Shown here: in pieces, positions 1 through 7,812 of the stretch
How positions within the stretch are numbered: position 1 is the first letter of the stretch
Layout of the letters: every line of letters starts with the position of its first letter
Origin: Gaiellales bacterium
GTDB lineage: Bacteria; Actinomycetota; Thermoleophilia; Gaiellales; JAICJC01
Direction of reading: 5' to 3'
NCBI GenBank assembly: GCA_036403155.1
Contig: DASWRM010000036.1
Span: 1-57,355 of the forward strand
DNA length: 57,355 bases
Notes under the pieces: model-generated
Seen by the model: only the letters and a program-made list of their open reading frames with translations
The model's database searches: none
Told to the model about the DNA's origin: nothing
Program-made: the position numbers and the translations under genes

Positions 1-2
1 CG

Positions 3-911
3 GCGTCGACGTTCGACGAGCCGTCCTTCGACGCAGCGCAGCCGTCCGAGCAGCCGGCCGAGCCGGTCTGGCACGAGCAGGCGGTCGCCGATGCGCACGC
101 CGACGGCGAGCAGGCCGCGGACGAGACGCACGAGGCGCAGGGGTCCGAGCAGGATCCCGCTCCGCAGGACGACGTCCCGGTGGCGGAGGGCGGCGGCCTG
201 GAGCACCACGAGGCGCAGGAGGCCTTCGAGGAGGCCGCCGACGAGCCCGCCGACGACGTCGAGCACGGACCCGTCGCGCACGAGCAGTTCCCCGAGCCGG
301 CCCTCGACCCGGTCGGCGAGACGCCGGCCGCGACGCTGCCCGAGGCAGTCGTGGCCGAGCGGCAGCCGGCCGACCTGGGCGGTCTGGCGGACGCCGTCGA
401 CCGCGCCATCGCGGCGCTCGAGGGCTTCGTCGGCAACGAGCTGCGCACCGTGCGCGAGGCGAGCCAGCTGGAGATGGAAGAGATCCACGCCGAGCGCCGG
501 CGGCTGATCGACGAGGCGGCCGACGCCGGCCGACGCCACATCGACGATGCGCGACGGCACGCGGATGGGATCATCGCCGAGGCCCAGCACCAGGCCGAGC
601 AGATGCGCGCACGGTTCGAGCAGGAGCTCCACGAGGAGCGCGAGCGCTTCGAGCAGGCGCTCGCCGACCGCGACGCCCAGGCGCAGGCCCGTGCTGCGGA
701 GACGCTGGCAGATGCGGAGGCCAGGCGACGGGAGGCCGACGAGCTCGTGGCCAGCGCTGCGCAGGCGCAGGCGGCGATGCTGGCCTCGTTCGAGCAGGCC
801 CGTGCCTCGCTGATCCAGGCGGCAGAGCGGACGCGGCTGGCGCCGCCCGCGGAGTTCGTGTCGTCTGACCACGAGGACGCGGATGAGCACGACGCCTCGG
901 CCGCAGCTTGA
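3..911 (+). CDS. Partial coiled-coil protein, DivIVA-like in style
   Basis: The reading frame is open from the first bases of the window, so the true start lies upstream. About the first 110 visible residues are acidic and low-complexity (Asp, Glu, Ala, Pro). From roughly base 400 to 850 there is a long Glu/Arg/Ala/Gln-rich stretch with heptad character, which should form an extended coiled coil. This architecture recalls DivIVA/SepIVA-type cell-pole or septum proteins, but no diagnostic N-terminal motif is visible, so the function stays unassigned. The stop overlaps the start of the HD-GYP-like gene by 29 bp, suggesting co-transcription. Confidence 0.6.
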   Translation, partial: ASTFDEPSFDAAQPSEQPAEPVWHEQAVADAHADGEQAADETHEAQGSEQDPAPQDDVPVAEGGGLEHHEAQEAFEEAADEPADDVEHGPVAHEQFPEPALDPVGETPAATLPEAVVAERQPADLGGLADAVDRAIAALEGFVGNELRTVREASQLEMEEIHAERRRLIDEAADAGRRHIDDARRHADGIIAEAQHQAEQMRARFEQELHEERERFEQALADRDAQAQARAAETLADAEARRREADELVASAAQAQAAMLASFEQARASLIQAAERTRLAPPAEFVSSDHEDADEHDASAAA

Positions 912-1914
912 TGCGCCCGTCGCACCGTTCCGCCTGACGCCCTCCGACGGCGGTACGCCCGTCACCATCGACGAGCTCGTCAGCACCGCTCCGGCGGTCC
1001 TGGCCCTGGTCGACGGCGGGCAGACCGACGACGCCCGCGCCGCGATGCTTCGCGAGCTGGGGCAGCGGATGGCCGGCTCGGACACGGGCGCCCGCCTCGT
1101 CCTCGTATCGCCCGGGGACTCCGCCCTCGGACGCCAGCTCTCTGTCGTGCGGGTGGCGGAATGGCTCACGGATCCCAAGGGCGACGCGGCGCGCGCGCTC
1201 GGCCTCCTCGCCGAACGCAAGCTCCGGCGGTCGCGCAGGGCGGACGGCCTGTTCGTGGTCGGCGAGCAGCGGATCCTGCGATTCGCGTTCAGCGTGCAGG
1301 AGCCCGGGCAGTGGGTGCCGGCCGGATTCGTCTGGTCACGCCTCGTGCGCCTGGGCAGCGCGAGCCCCGAGCCCGTACGGCGAGGCGCAGACCCCGGCGC
1401 TCCGGGCGAGGCGGAGCTCGACGCGCTGGTGCGGGAGGTGGGCCGCGCGCTCGGCCTGTCGCCGACGGAGCTGACGCAGCTGGCGACGGCGAGCCGCTTC
1501 CGCGACCTCGGCATGAGCGTCGTCCCGGACGAGATCATCACCAAGATCGGCCCGCTCACCGACGACGAGTGGGCGATCGTGCACCGCCACCCGGAGCGCT
1601 CCGCCGAGATGCTCGGCCCGAGCCCGCTCTTTGCCGCCGTCCGCGAGATCGTCCGGGCGAGCCACGAGCACGTCGACGGCAGCGGCTACCCCAACGGCCT
1701 GCGCGGTGACGACATCCCCCTTGGTGCACGGATCCTGCTCGCGGCCGAGGCGTACCTCGCGATCGCCACCGGCCGCAGCTACCACGAGCCCGGCCGGACG
1801 GTGGACGCGCTTGCCGAGCTGCGGGAGGGAGTCGGCACGCGCTACGACGCGCGTGTCGTGCATGCGATGGCCGAGGTCGTCGCCGGGGCGCCGGTCGCCG
1901 CCCGGACGGCCTGA
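883..1914 (+). CDS. Redoxin-like domain fused to a degenerate HD-GYP domain
   Basis: The protein is 343 aa. Residues 1-165 look like a peroxiredoxin/thioredoxin-type fold (opening PVAPFRLTPSDGG) but contain no cysteine, so peroxidase activity is not expected. Residues 190-340 resemble an HD-GYP phosphodiesterase domain: HRHP, SHEHVDGSGYPNGLRG and IPLGARIL are recognisable. The metal-binding HD of the usual HDIGK is replaced by RD in FRDLGM, and the later AD..DA motif reads AEAYLA. In active HD-GYP enzymes these residues bind the di-iron or tri-iron centre that hydrolyses cyclic di-GMP. I infer a catalytically impaired receptor or scaffold. The ATG at 883 overlaps the upstream gene. Confidence 0.75.
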   Translation: MSTTPRPQLDAPVAPFRLTPSDGGTPVTIDELVSTAPAVLALVDGGQTDDARAAMLRELGQRMAGSDTGARLVLVSPGDSALGRQLSVVRVAEWLTDPKGDAARALGLLAERKLRRSRRADGLFVVGEQRILRFAFSVQEPGQWVPAGFVWSRLVRLGSASPEPVRRGADPGAPGEAELDALVREVGRALGLSPTELTQLATASRFRDLGMSVVPDEIITKIGPLTDDEWAIVHRHPERSAEMLGPSPLFAAVREIVRASHEHVDGSGYPNGLRGDDIPLGARILLAAEAYLAIATGRSYHEPGRTVDALAELREGVGTRYDARVVHAMAEVVAGAPVAARTA

Positions 1915-1952
1915 GAGGTTTGCGCGGCGCCAAGGCCGGGCAGGTCAGCGGC

Positions 1953-2279
1953 ATGGACACCACACTGTGGATCATCGTGGCGGTGATCGTCGTGCTCGTC
2001 GTCCTGGCCGTCGCGGGGGCGCTGAAGCGCCGGCGCGACCAGGATCTGGCCGAGCGCCGCGTCGTCGCCGACGCCCACCGCGAGAACGCCGACCGCACCG
2101 ACCGCACGGCCGAGCAGGCGCGCGCGGACGCCGAGGAGAAGGCCCGGATCGCGGAGCAGGCGCGCCGAGAAGCCGAGTCGTCTGCACACACCGCCGAGCA
2201 GCAGGAAGCGGTCGCGTCGACCTCGCGGCAGAGGGCAGCCGAGATCGACCCTGACGTCGACGTCTCCGATCGCACGTAG
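1953..2279 (+). CDS. Small single-pass membrane protein with coiled coil
   Basis: I start at the ATG at 1953 (MDTTLWII) because the N-terminus then becomes a clean transmembrane helix (about residues 4-24). A TTG at 1920 in the same frame is possible but adds unlikely sequence. After the helix come a basic stop-transfer KRRRD and about 60 residues of Ala/Glu/Arg-rich heptads, then an acidic tail. The topology is N-out, with a cytoplasmic coiled coil. It follows the HD-GYP-like gene by 38 bp. No family is recognised. Confidence 0.65.
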   Translation: MDTTLWIIVAVIVVLVVLAVAGALKRRRDQDLAERRVVADAHRENADRTDRTAEQARADAEEKARIAEQARREAESSAHTAEQQEAVASTSRQRAAEIDPDVDVSDRT

Positions 2280-2334
2280 CGTACGAGCGATCCGCCGCGT
2301 TTGGGCCCCACCCGCCCCGGGGTAGGCGCGCGGC

Positions 2335-2496
2335 GTGACCCTGAAGACGTACATCCTTCGCACGGTGCCTCCCGCGAGTGGCTCCGCGTCGTCTCTGTCG
2401 ACCTGGGTGAAGATCCGCAACCGCCGCTCCGGTGCCGTGATCGCCCGGGAGCGCGCCGCAGACGACGGCCGCGACCGGCGCGACACGGGCTCCTGA
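2335..2496 (+). CDS. Possible 53-residue basic ORF
   Basis: A GTG at 2335 opens a 53-aa frame (MTLKTYILRT...) ending at TGA 2496. The codon pattern is GC-rich at third positions and the peptide is Arg-rich with a hydrophobic start. It fills the gap between the membrane protein and the GNAT gene. No ribosome-binding site or family is recognisable, so this may not be translated. Confidence 0.3.
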   Translation: MTLKTYILRTVPPASGSASSLSTWVKIRNRRSGAVIARERAADDGRDRRDTGS

Positions 2497-2515
2497 GCGG
2501 CATCGCGCCGCCCGG

Positions 2516-2521
2516 TAGGCT
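2516..2521 (+). promoter_or_regulatory. -10 box (TAGGCT) for the GNAT gene
   Basis: TAGGCT lies 9 bases before the GTG at 2531, and there is no Shine-Dalgarno. The expected transcript would have a leader of only two or three bases. It matches the pattern seen before several other genes in this window. Confidence 0.4.
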
Positions 2522-2530
2522 GCGCAAGTC

Positions 2531-3091
2531 GTGCTCTCCCCGAGCTACCCGATCGCGACCGGCCGCCTGCGCCTGCGGCCGCTGACCGCTGCGGATGCGG
2601 ATGCAGTCCACGAGATGGACTCGCGGGAGGACGTCACGCGCTGGCTCTATCACGGCCCGCGTACGCGCGCAGAGACCGAGGAGTGGCTCGGCATGCAGCT
2701 GGAGAAGACCCGCATCGAGCGTGAGGGGGACGGCTTGGTGCTCGCCGTCGAGCACGCCGGGCGGGGCGAGCTGCTGGGAACGGTCGTGCTGTTCCACCGC
2801 AGCGAGGAGCACCGCCAGGGCGAGATCGGCTTCGTCCTGCACCCGCGGCACCACGGCCACGGGTACGCATCCGAAGCGGCTCGGGAGATGCTGCGGCTGG
2901 GGTTCGACGGCCTTGGGCTGCACCGCATCGTCGGCCGTCTGGAGGCCCGGAACGAGGCGTCCGCCCGGCTGCTCGAGCGGCTCGGGATGCGCCGGGAGGC
3001 GCACCTCCGCGAGAACGAGTGGGTCAAGGGTGAGTGGCAGGACGAGGTGGTCTACGCGATGCTGGATCGCGAGTGGCGGACGCGCGCCTGA
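2531..3091 (+). CDS. GNAT family N-acetyltransferase (RimJ/RimL-like)
   Basis: A 186-aa cytosolic protein of the Acetyltransf_3 type. It opens with the typical strand TGRLRLRPLTAADADAV, has the acetyl-CoA loop region around GYASEAAREMLRLGF, and ends with the characteristic helix NEASARLLERLGM followed by EWVKGEWQDEVVYAML. The family transfers acetyl groups from acetyl-CoA to amines, often protein N-termini; the substrate here is unknown. The start is GTG. Its 3' end overlaps the next gene by 19 bp. Confidence 0.85.
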   Translation: MLSPSYPIATGRLRLRPLTAADADAVHEMDSREDVTRWLYHGPRTRAETEEWLGMQLEKTRIEREGDGLVLAVEHAGRGELLGTVVLFHRSEEHRQGEIGFVLHPRHHGHGYASEAAREMLRLGFDGLGLHRIVGRLEARNEASARLLERLGMRREAHLRENEWVKGEWQDEVVYAMLDREWRTRA

Positions 3092-4068
3092 CGATCGACG
3101 ACCCGGCGGCGGTGCGGGCAGTCGCGGGGATCGCACGCCATGCCGCCGCCGAGCCCGAGGGCGGCATCTCGATCCGCGCAGACGGCGACGATCTGGTGAT
3201 CGCCTCGCCCGGCGCGACCTCGCTGCTCGTCGCCCGGCTCCCTGCTCCGGCCGGCGCCGAATCCCTGCAGGGCACCTACGGGCCTCCCGATCCGCCGCCG
3301 AAGGCCGCGGACGGCGGAGCCGTGTCGTTCCGGCGATCGGCGCGGCGGCTCCAGATCGCGATCGGGGGCGAGCGGATGGCCCTGGACGCAACATCGTCCG
3401 ACGCGGTCGACGTCAGCTGGATCTGGCCCGCGGCGGAGCCTGCCGTCGAGGCGGTGGTCTCGCGCGACGCACTGCTCGAGGCGCTGCCCGGTGGCGAGGG
3501 CCGGCTGACGTTCTCCGGCGCCGACAAGCAGCTCGTGCTCGAGGCCGGGCGGACGGAACGGCGGCTGCCGCTCAAGAACCGGACGCGGCGCCGTAAGGAC
3601 GTCGGCGCGGCGGTGGCCTTCGATCAGCTGCGGCAGCTCGTGGAGGCGGGCGCCGCCGACGTATCCGTCGGGCTGGCGGAGCTACGGCCGCTGACGGTCG
3701 AGTCGGGTCCCGTGCGCGGGATGCTCGTCCGCGGCACGCCGATGCGGTGGCGGCCATCGGCCGACCATCCGGCGGGATCCCGTCCGCCGGCTCCGGCGGC
3801 ACCTGCCGAGCGCACGCGGGCGCGGGCTGCACCGCGCCCGGACCGCGACGCTGAGCGGCGTGCACGGGAGCAGGAGCAGGAGGCCCGGCGGCGCGCCCGG
3901 TCAGCCACCGCAGCCGTCGCGGCGATCGGGCGCGCGGTGTCGCAGGTCGACGCGGCGGCGAACGATGCCGCGCAGCTCGGCGACGATCGCGCGGTCGCTC
4001 GGCTCACCGAGGCGCGCGCCGCGCTGGACGACGCGGCGGCGCGCTTGCAGCGCCATCTCGACTCCTGA
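3073..4068 (+). CDS. Unknown protein with possible DnaN/PCNA-like clamp fold and basic coiled-coil tail
   Basis: I choose the GTG at 3073 (VADARLTIDD); an earlier GTG at 3034 would overlap the GNAT gene by 58 bp. The product is 331 aa. Residues 1-225 are beta-rich with two internally similar halves. The second half (from VVSRDALLEALPGG) resembles the last domain of bacterial beta clamps: helix FDQLRQLVEAG, a strand, RPLTVESG, then VRGMLVRGTPMRW, close to the conserved ...MPMR ending of DnaN. Residues 230-331 are Pro/Ala-rich, then a basic Arg/Glu coiled coil. Function is not known; the clamp resemblance is my inference from pattern alone and needs a profile search. Confidence 0.6.
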   Translation: MADARLTIDDPAAVRAVAGIARHAAAEPEGGISIRADGDDLVIASPGATSLLVARLPAPAGAESLQGTYGPPDPPPKAADGGAVSFRRSARRLQIAIGGERMALDATSSDAVDVSWIWPAAEPAVEAVVSRDALLEALPGGEGRLTFSGADKQLVLEAGRTERRLPLKNRTRRRKDVGAAVAFDQLRQLVEAGAADVSVGLAELRPLTVESGPVRGMLVRGTPMRWRPSADHPAGSRPPAPAAPAERTRARAAPRPDRDAERRAREQEQEARRRARSATAAVAAIGRAVSQVDAAANDAAQLGDDRAVARLTEARAALDDAAARLQRHLDS

Positions 4069-4080
4069 CCGTCTGCGCCA

Positions 4081-4086
4081 TAGAGT
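4081..4086 (+). promoter_or_regulatory. -10 box (TAGAGT), leaderless start
   Basis: TAGAGT is followed by six bases and then the GTG start of the MFS gene at 4093. No Shine-Dalgarno is present, so transcription probably begins at the start codon. Confidence 0.45.
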
Positions 4087-4092
4087 TGCGCG

Positions 4093-5748
4093 GTGAACCG
4101 CCTGCGGCTCGTGATGGGGGTGCTCGCCCTCGGTGTGCGGAACCGGGCGCTCCGCCGGGTGGAGCTGGCCTTCGCGGCGTTCAACGGCGCCGAATGGGGC
4201 GTCTGGGTCGCGATCCTCGTCTACGGGTACGGCCACGGCGGTGCGACGGGATCGGCTCTGATTGCGCTGGTGCAGCTCGTCCCGTCGGCGCTGCTGGCCC
4301 CGTCGCTCGCCTCGCTTGCCGACCGCCACCGCCCGGGGCGCGTGCTGCTCGCCGGCTACCTGGCCCAGTCGATCGCGATGGCGGCGGTGGCCGCCGCCAT
4401 CGCCGGGTCGGCCCCATCGCTGGTCGTGTTCGCCCTGGCGCCCCTCGTCAACCTCGCCGTCACGGTGCCGCGCCCGGCGCAGGCGGCACTGCTGCCGGCG
4501 CTCGTCACGACGCCGATCGAGCTGTCCGCATCCAACGTCATCTCCAGCTGGATGGAGAACCTCAGCGTCCTCGTCGCCCCGGCCGTGTGCGGGGTGCTGC
4601 TGGGAGCCGGCGGGCCGGAGCTCGCGATCGGTGCGATGAGCGCCCTGGCGCTCGGGGCGGCTGTGCTCGTGGCACCCCTGCCGGGGCCCGAGCCGATCGG
4701 CGCGGCCGACGAGGGCTCCGGCACGAGCGTCATGGCGGACGTCCGGGAGTCGGTCGCCGTGATCGCGGCCGATCCAGCGGCACGGCTGCTGGTCGGCCTG
4801 CTCGGCGCCCAGTTCGTTCTGATCGGCGCACTCGACCTGCTGTACGTGGTGCTGGCCATCTCCGTGCTCGGCATGGGGCAGTCGGGCGCCGGGTACCTGA
4901 ACGCCGCGTTCGGCGCCGGCGGCCTGGTCGGCGGCATGGTCACCGCCGCGCTTGTCGGCCGGCGCCATCTCGCCCCGCTGCTGGTGTGCGGGATCGCGGG
5001 AGCCGGCGCGGCGCTGGCGACGCTGGCAGCCCAGCCGAGCGTCGCCGCCGCCTTCGTGCTGCTTCCGGTGGCCGGCATCGGGCGCGCCGTCTTCGACGTC
5101 GCCGGCCGGACGCTGCTGCAGCGGGTGGCGCGCCCCGACATGCTGGCGCGGGTGTTCGGACTGCTCGAGTCGTTGATGAACGCCGGCCTGGCCGTCGGGT
5201 CACTGCTCGTGCCGCTGCTGATCGGGGCCAGCGGCCCGCGGGCCGCCCTCGCCGGCGCAGGCGGCCTCCTGATCCTGCTGATCGCAATCACCGGACGGCG
5301 GCTGCTGGGCGTGGACGCCTCGGCGGACGTCCCTGTGGTCGAGATCGCGCTCCTGCGATCGATCGCGCTGTTCGCCGCGCTGCCCGCGCCCGCGCTGGAG
5401 ACGCTCGGCCGTGCCCTGGAACCGCTCGAGGCGAGCGCGGGCACGGTCCTGATCCACCAGGGGGAGGAGGGCGACCGGTACTTCGCCATCGCGGACGGGT
5501 TGCTCGACGTGACGCGAAACGGCGCCCACGTCGCGCTGCTCGGCCGCGGCGAGGGCGTCGGCGAGATCGCACTGCTCGAGGACGTCCCGCGCACCGCGAC
5601 GGTGACCGTCCGTCAGGATGCGCGGCTCTATGCGCTCACCAAGGAGCCGTTCGTGCTGGCGCTGACCGGCCATCCGCCCGCCGTCCGCGCGGCGCGGCGG
5701 GTCGTCGCCGGCCGGCGGGACGAGCTGGTGGGGCTCGACGCCGGTTGA
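4093..5748 (+). CDS. MFS transporter fused to a C-terminal cyclic-nucleotide-binding domain
   Basis: 551 aa. Residues 20-405 carry about 12 hydrophobic segments of a major facilitator transporter, with a DRHRPGRVLLAG loop between helices 2 and 3. Residues 420-540 are a cNMP-binding (CAP_ED) domain: LIHQGEEGDRYFAIADG and the phosphate-binding-cassette motif GEIALLEDVPRTATV are clear. This suggests a permease (exporter or importer, substrate unknown) gated or sensed by a cyclic nucleotide at the cytoplasmic side. It is the last + strand gene before the converging formate dehydrogenase operon (6-bp gap). Confidence 0.88.
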   Translation: MNRLRLVMGVLALGVRNRALRRVELAFAAFNGAEWGVWVAILVYGYGHGGATGSALIALVQLVPSALLAPSLASLADRHRPGRVLLAGYLAQSIAMAAVAAAIAGSAPSLVVFALAPLVNLAVTVPRPAQAALLPALVTTPIELSASNVISSWMENLSVLVAPAVCGVLLGAGGPELAIGAMSALALGAAVLVAPLPGPEPIGAADEGSGTSVMADVRESVAVIAADPAARLLVGLLGAQFVLIGALDLLYVVLAISVLGMGQSGAGYLNAAFGAGGLVGGMVTAALVGRRHLAPLLVCGIAGAGAALATLAAQPSVAAAFVLLPVAGIGRAVFDVAGRTLLQRVARPDMLARVFGLLESLMNAGLAVGSLLVPLLIGASGPRAALAGAGGLLILLIAITGRRLLGVDASADVPVVEIALLRSIALFAALPAPALETLGRALEPLEASAGTVLIHQGEEGDRYFAIADGLLDVTRNGAHVALLGRGEGVGEIALLEDVPRTATVTVRQDARLYALTKEPFVLALTGHPPAVRAARRVVAGRRDELVGLDAG

Positions 5749-5754
5749 CCCGCC

Positions 5755-6624
5755 TCAGCCCGCGGAGATCCGCTCCGGCCGCGTGTAGATGTTGAACCGG
5801 TTCCCGCGGAGGAAGCCGACGAGCGTGATCCCGAACCGGCGGGCGGCATCCACTGCCAAGCTGGACGGCGCGGACACGGCGCAGACGACCGGGATGCCGG
5901 CCGTGGCCGCCTTCTGGACGATCTCGAAGCTCGACCGGCCCGAGACGAGCAGCAGGCGGTCCGAGAGCGGCAGACGGCCGGCGAGCAGCTCGCCTCCCAC
6001 CAGCTTGTCGACCGCGTTGTGGCGGCCCACGTCCTCGCGCAGCTCGGCCAGCGTGCCGTCGGTCGAGAACAGGGCCGCGGCATGCAGGCCCCCGGTGCGG
6101 TCGAACACCTCCTGCGCACTGCGAAGGCGGTCGGGCAGGCTCGTGATCACGTCGGCGGGCACGACCGGGCCGTCGCCGATCGGCGCGCAGTGCACGTCGA
6201 TCGCGTCCAGCGACGCCTTGCCGCACACCCCGCAGCTGGACGTTGCGTAGAAGTTGCGCTCGGCGCCGACGGGGTCGAGCGCGCGGCTGACGGCCACGCT
6301 GACCACGTTGTAGTGCTGCTCCTCGCGAGGCACCGCGCAGTAGCGGACGGTGCGCACCTCGTCCGGCCCGGCGATCAGCCCCTCCGTGTAGAGAAAGCCG
6401 ACGGCGAGCTCGAAATCACTGCCGGGCGTCCGCATCGTCACCGCGATCGTCCGTTGGTCGGCCCCCGGCTCCTCGACCCGGATCTCCATCGGCTCCTCGG
6501 TGGCGAGGCGGTCGCGCACCGACCGGGCGGAGCCGTCCTCGACCGTGACGATCCGTGCCCGCGTGGTGCTGGCCGGCCGTCGCGGGGCCGGGTCGATCAG
6601 CTGCTCGGCGGGTTCACTGCTCAT
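5755..6624 (-). CDS. fdhD: Formate dehydrogenase accessory sulfurtransferase FdhD
   Basis: 289 aa from the ATG at 6624; a longer frame to 6714 runs into the previous gene and is Arg/Ser-rich, so I reject it. FdhD moves sulfur from a cysteine desulfurase to the bis-MGD molybdenum cofactor, which activates formate dehydrogenase. The sulfur-carrying CGVCG motif (SSCGVCGKAS), the GRHNAVDKL segment and SGRSSFEIVQKA are all present. It is the last gene of the fdh operon and overlaps the DUF6457 gene by 11 bp. Confidence 0.95.
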   Translation of the reverse strand: MSSEPAEQLIDPAPRRPASTTRARIVTVEDGSARSVRDRLATEEPMEIRVEEPGADQRTIAVTMRTPGSDFELAVGFLYTEGLIAGPDEVRTVRYCAVPREEQHYNVVSVAVSRALDPVGAERNFYATSSCGVCGKASLDAIDVHCAPIGDGPVVPADVITSLPDRLRSAQEVFDRTGGLHAAALFSTDGTLAELREDVGRHNAVDKLVGGELLAGRLPLSDRLLLVSGRSSFEIVQKAATAGIPVVCAVSAPSSLAVDAARRFGITLVGFLRGNRFNIYTRPERISAG

Positions 6625-6877
6625 CGGCGGGTCGTCCCAGGACGTCTGCGAGGGCGCGGATGCGGGCGACGCGCGCCTGCGGGTCGCTCTCCTCCGCGAG
6701 GATCTGGCCAGCAAGGTAGCAGGTGAGCGGCGCGGCCCTGCGGTCGCCGCTGGTGTCGGCCACGGTCTTCGCCAGCCACAGCAGCGCGTCCGCCTCGTCG
6801 CGCGTCATGTCGTGCGCGCCGGTCGCCGCGGCGACCCGCGCGGTCATCGCCTCGTAGGGCTGGGGCCCCTCGCTCAC
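6614..6877 (-). CDS. DUF6457-type small protein in the formate dehydrogenase operon
   Basis: 87 aa, predicted cytosolic and helical. The segment LLWLAKTVADTSGDR with RAAPLTCYLAG matches the pattern I associate with DUF6457 proteins, which in actinobacteria sit beside molybdenum-cofactor and formate dehydrogenase genes. The molecular role is unknown. It overlaps the upstream Fe-S subunit gene by 4 bp and fdhD by 11 bp, so it belongs to the same transcript. Confidence 0.75.
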   Translation of the reverse strand: MSEGPQPYEAMTARVAAATGAHDMTRDEADALLWLAKTVADTSGDRRAAPLTCYLAGQILAEESDPQARVARIRALADVLGRPADEQ

Positions 6878-7812
6878 CCGCCGTCAGCGCGGTTCTGCAC
6901 GTACTGGAACCCGAACCGGCCCTTGACGCAGAGGTTACCGCTGGTGACGTCATGGTCGAGCGGCGAGGTGACCTTGACGATCGTATTGTCCTGCACGTGC
7001 AGCTCGAGCGTGCAGCCGACGCCGCAGTACGAGCAGATGGTGTCGGTGACCGTCTGCTCGTCCTCGCTCCACGTCCCCGCCTCGCGCATGTCGTACTCGC
7101 TCTTGAACATGAGCGCGCCCGTCGGGCACACGGCGATGCAGTTGCCGCAGTAGACGCAGGCCGAGTCCGGCAGCGGCGTCGCGAACTCGGTCGCAATCCG
7201 GGCGTCGAACCCGCGCCCTGCCACGGCGATGGCAAACGTGTTCTGCCAGTCCGATCCGCAGCCTTCGACGCACTTGTAGCAGAGGATGCACTTGGAGTAG
7301 TCGCGGACGTAGTTCTCGTTGTCGATCTTGACGGGCTGCGCGACGGTCGCAGCCGTCTGGCCGTCGCCGGGATCGTGGTGCCCGGCATGCGCGTGGTCGC
7401 GCTCACCCGAAGCGGCGGCGGGCGCCGGCGGGCCGTAGCGGTCGGGGCGCGCGCCGTAGTCGTCCATCCAGCCGTCGACCCGGCGGGTGGTCGAGAGGTC
7501 GACGCTCGAGCCCAGGAACTCGAGCACCATCTTCCGGCTGTGCTGGACGCGCTCGGTGTCGGTGCGCACGACCATGCCCTCCTCGACCTTGCGGGCGCAC
7601 GAGGGCACCAGCACGCGCGACCCCTCGACCTCGACCATGCACACGCGGCAGGCGTTGACGGGGGTGAGCGTGTCGCCGTAGCACAGCGTCGGAATGTCCA
7701 TCCCGCGCGAGCGGCAGGCGTCGAGGATCGTCGCGCCCTCGCGGACGCGGACCGGCTCGCCGTCGATCAGCACCTCGACGGTGCGGCGGATCTCCACGGG
7801 CGTGAGCGTCAT
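6874..7812 (-). CDS. Formate dehydrogenase Fe-S subunit: ferredoxin modules plus the detached N-terminal Fe4S4 domain of the alpha subunit
   Basis: 312 aa from ATG 7812. Domains in order: a NuoG-like [2Fe-2S] ferredoxin (residues 10-85; LCYGDTLTPVNACRVCMVEV), a His-containing linker, a two-cluster ferredoxin (CILCYKCVEGC and CVYCGNCIAVCPTG, about residues 165-240), and finally the molybdopterin-oxidoreductase Fe4S4 domain (CSYCGVGCTLE and GNLCVKGRFGFQY, about 258-307). In ordinary FdhA/FdsA proteins this last domain continues straight into the catalytic domain. Here the protein stops five residues later, and the catalytic part is a separate gene two genes upstream in the operon. The start overlaps the fdhB stop (ATGA). 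Confidence 0.9.
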   Translation of the reverse strand: MTLTPVEIRRTVEVLIDGEPVRVREGATILDACRSRGMDIPTLCYGDTLTPVNACRVCMVEVEGSRVLVPSCARKVEEGMVVRTDTERVQHSRKMVLEFLGSSVDLSTTRRVDGWMDDYGARPDRYGPPAPAAASGERDHAHAGHHDPGDGQTAATVAQPVKIDNENYVRDYSKCILCYKCVEGCGSDWQNTFAIAVAGRGFDARIATEFATPLPDSACVYCGNCIAVCPTGALMFKSEYDMREAGTWSEDEQTVTDTICSYCGVGCTLELHVQDNTIVKVTSPLDHDVTSGNLCVKGRFGFQYVQNRADGG

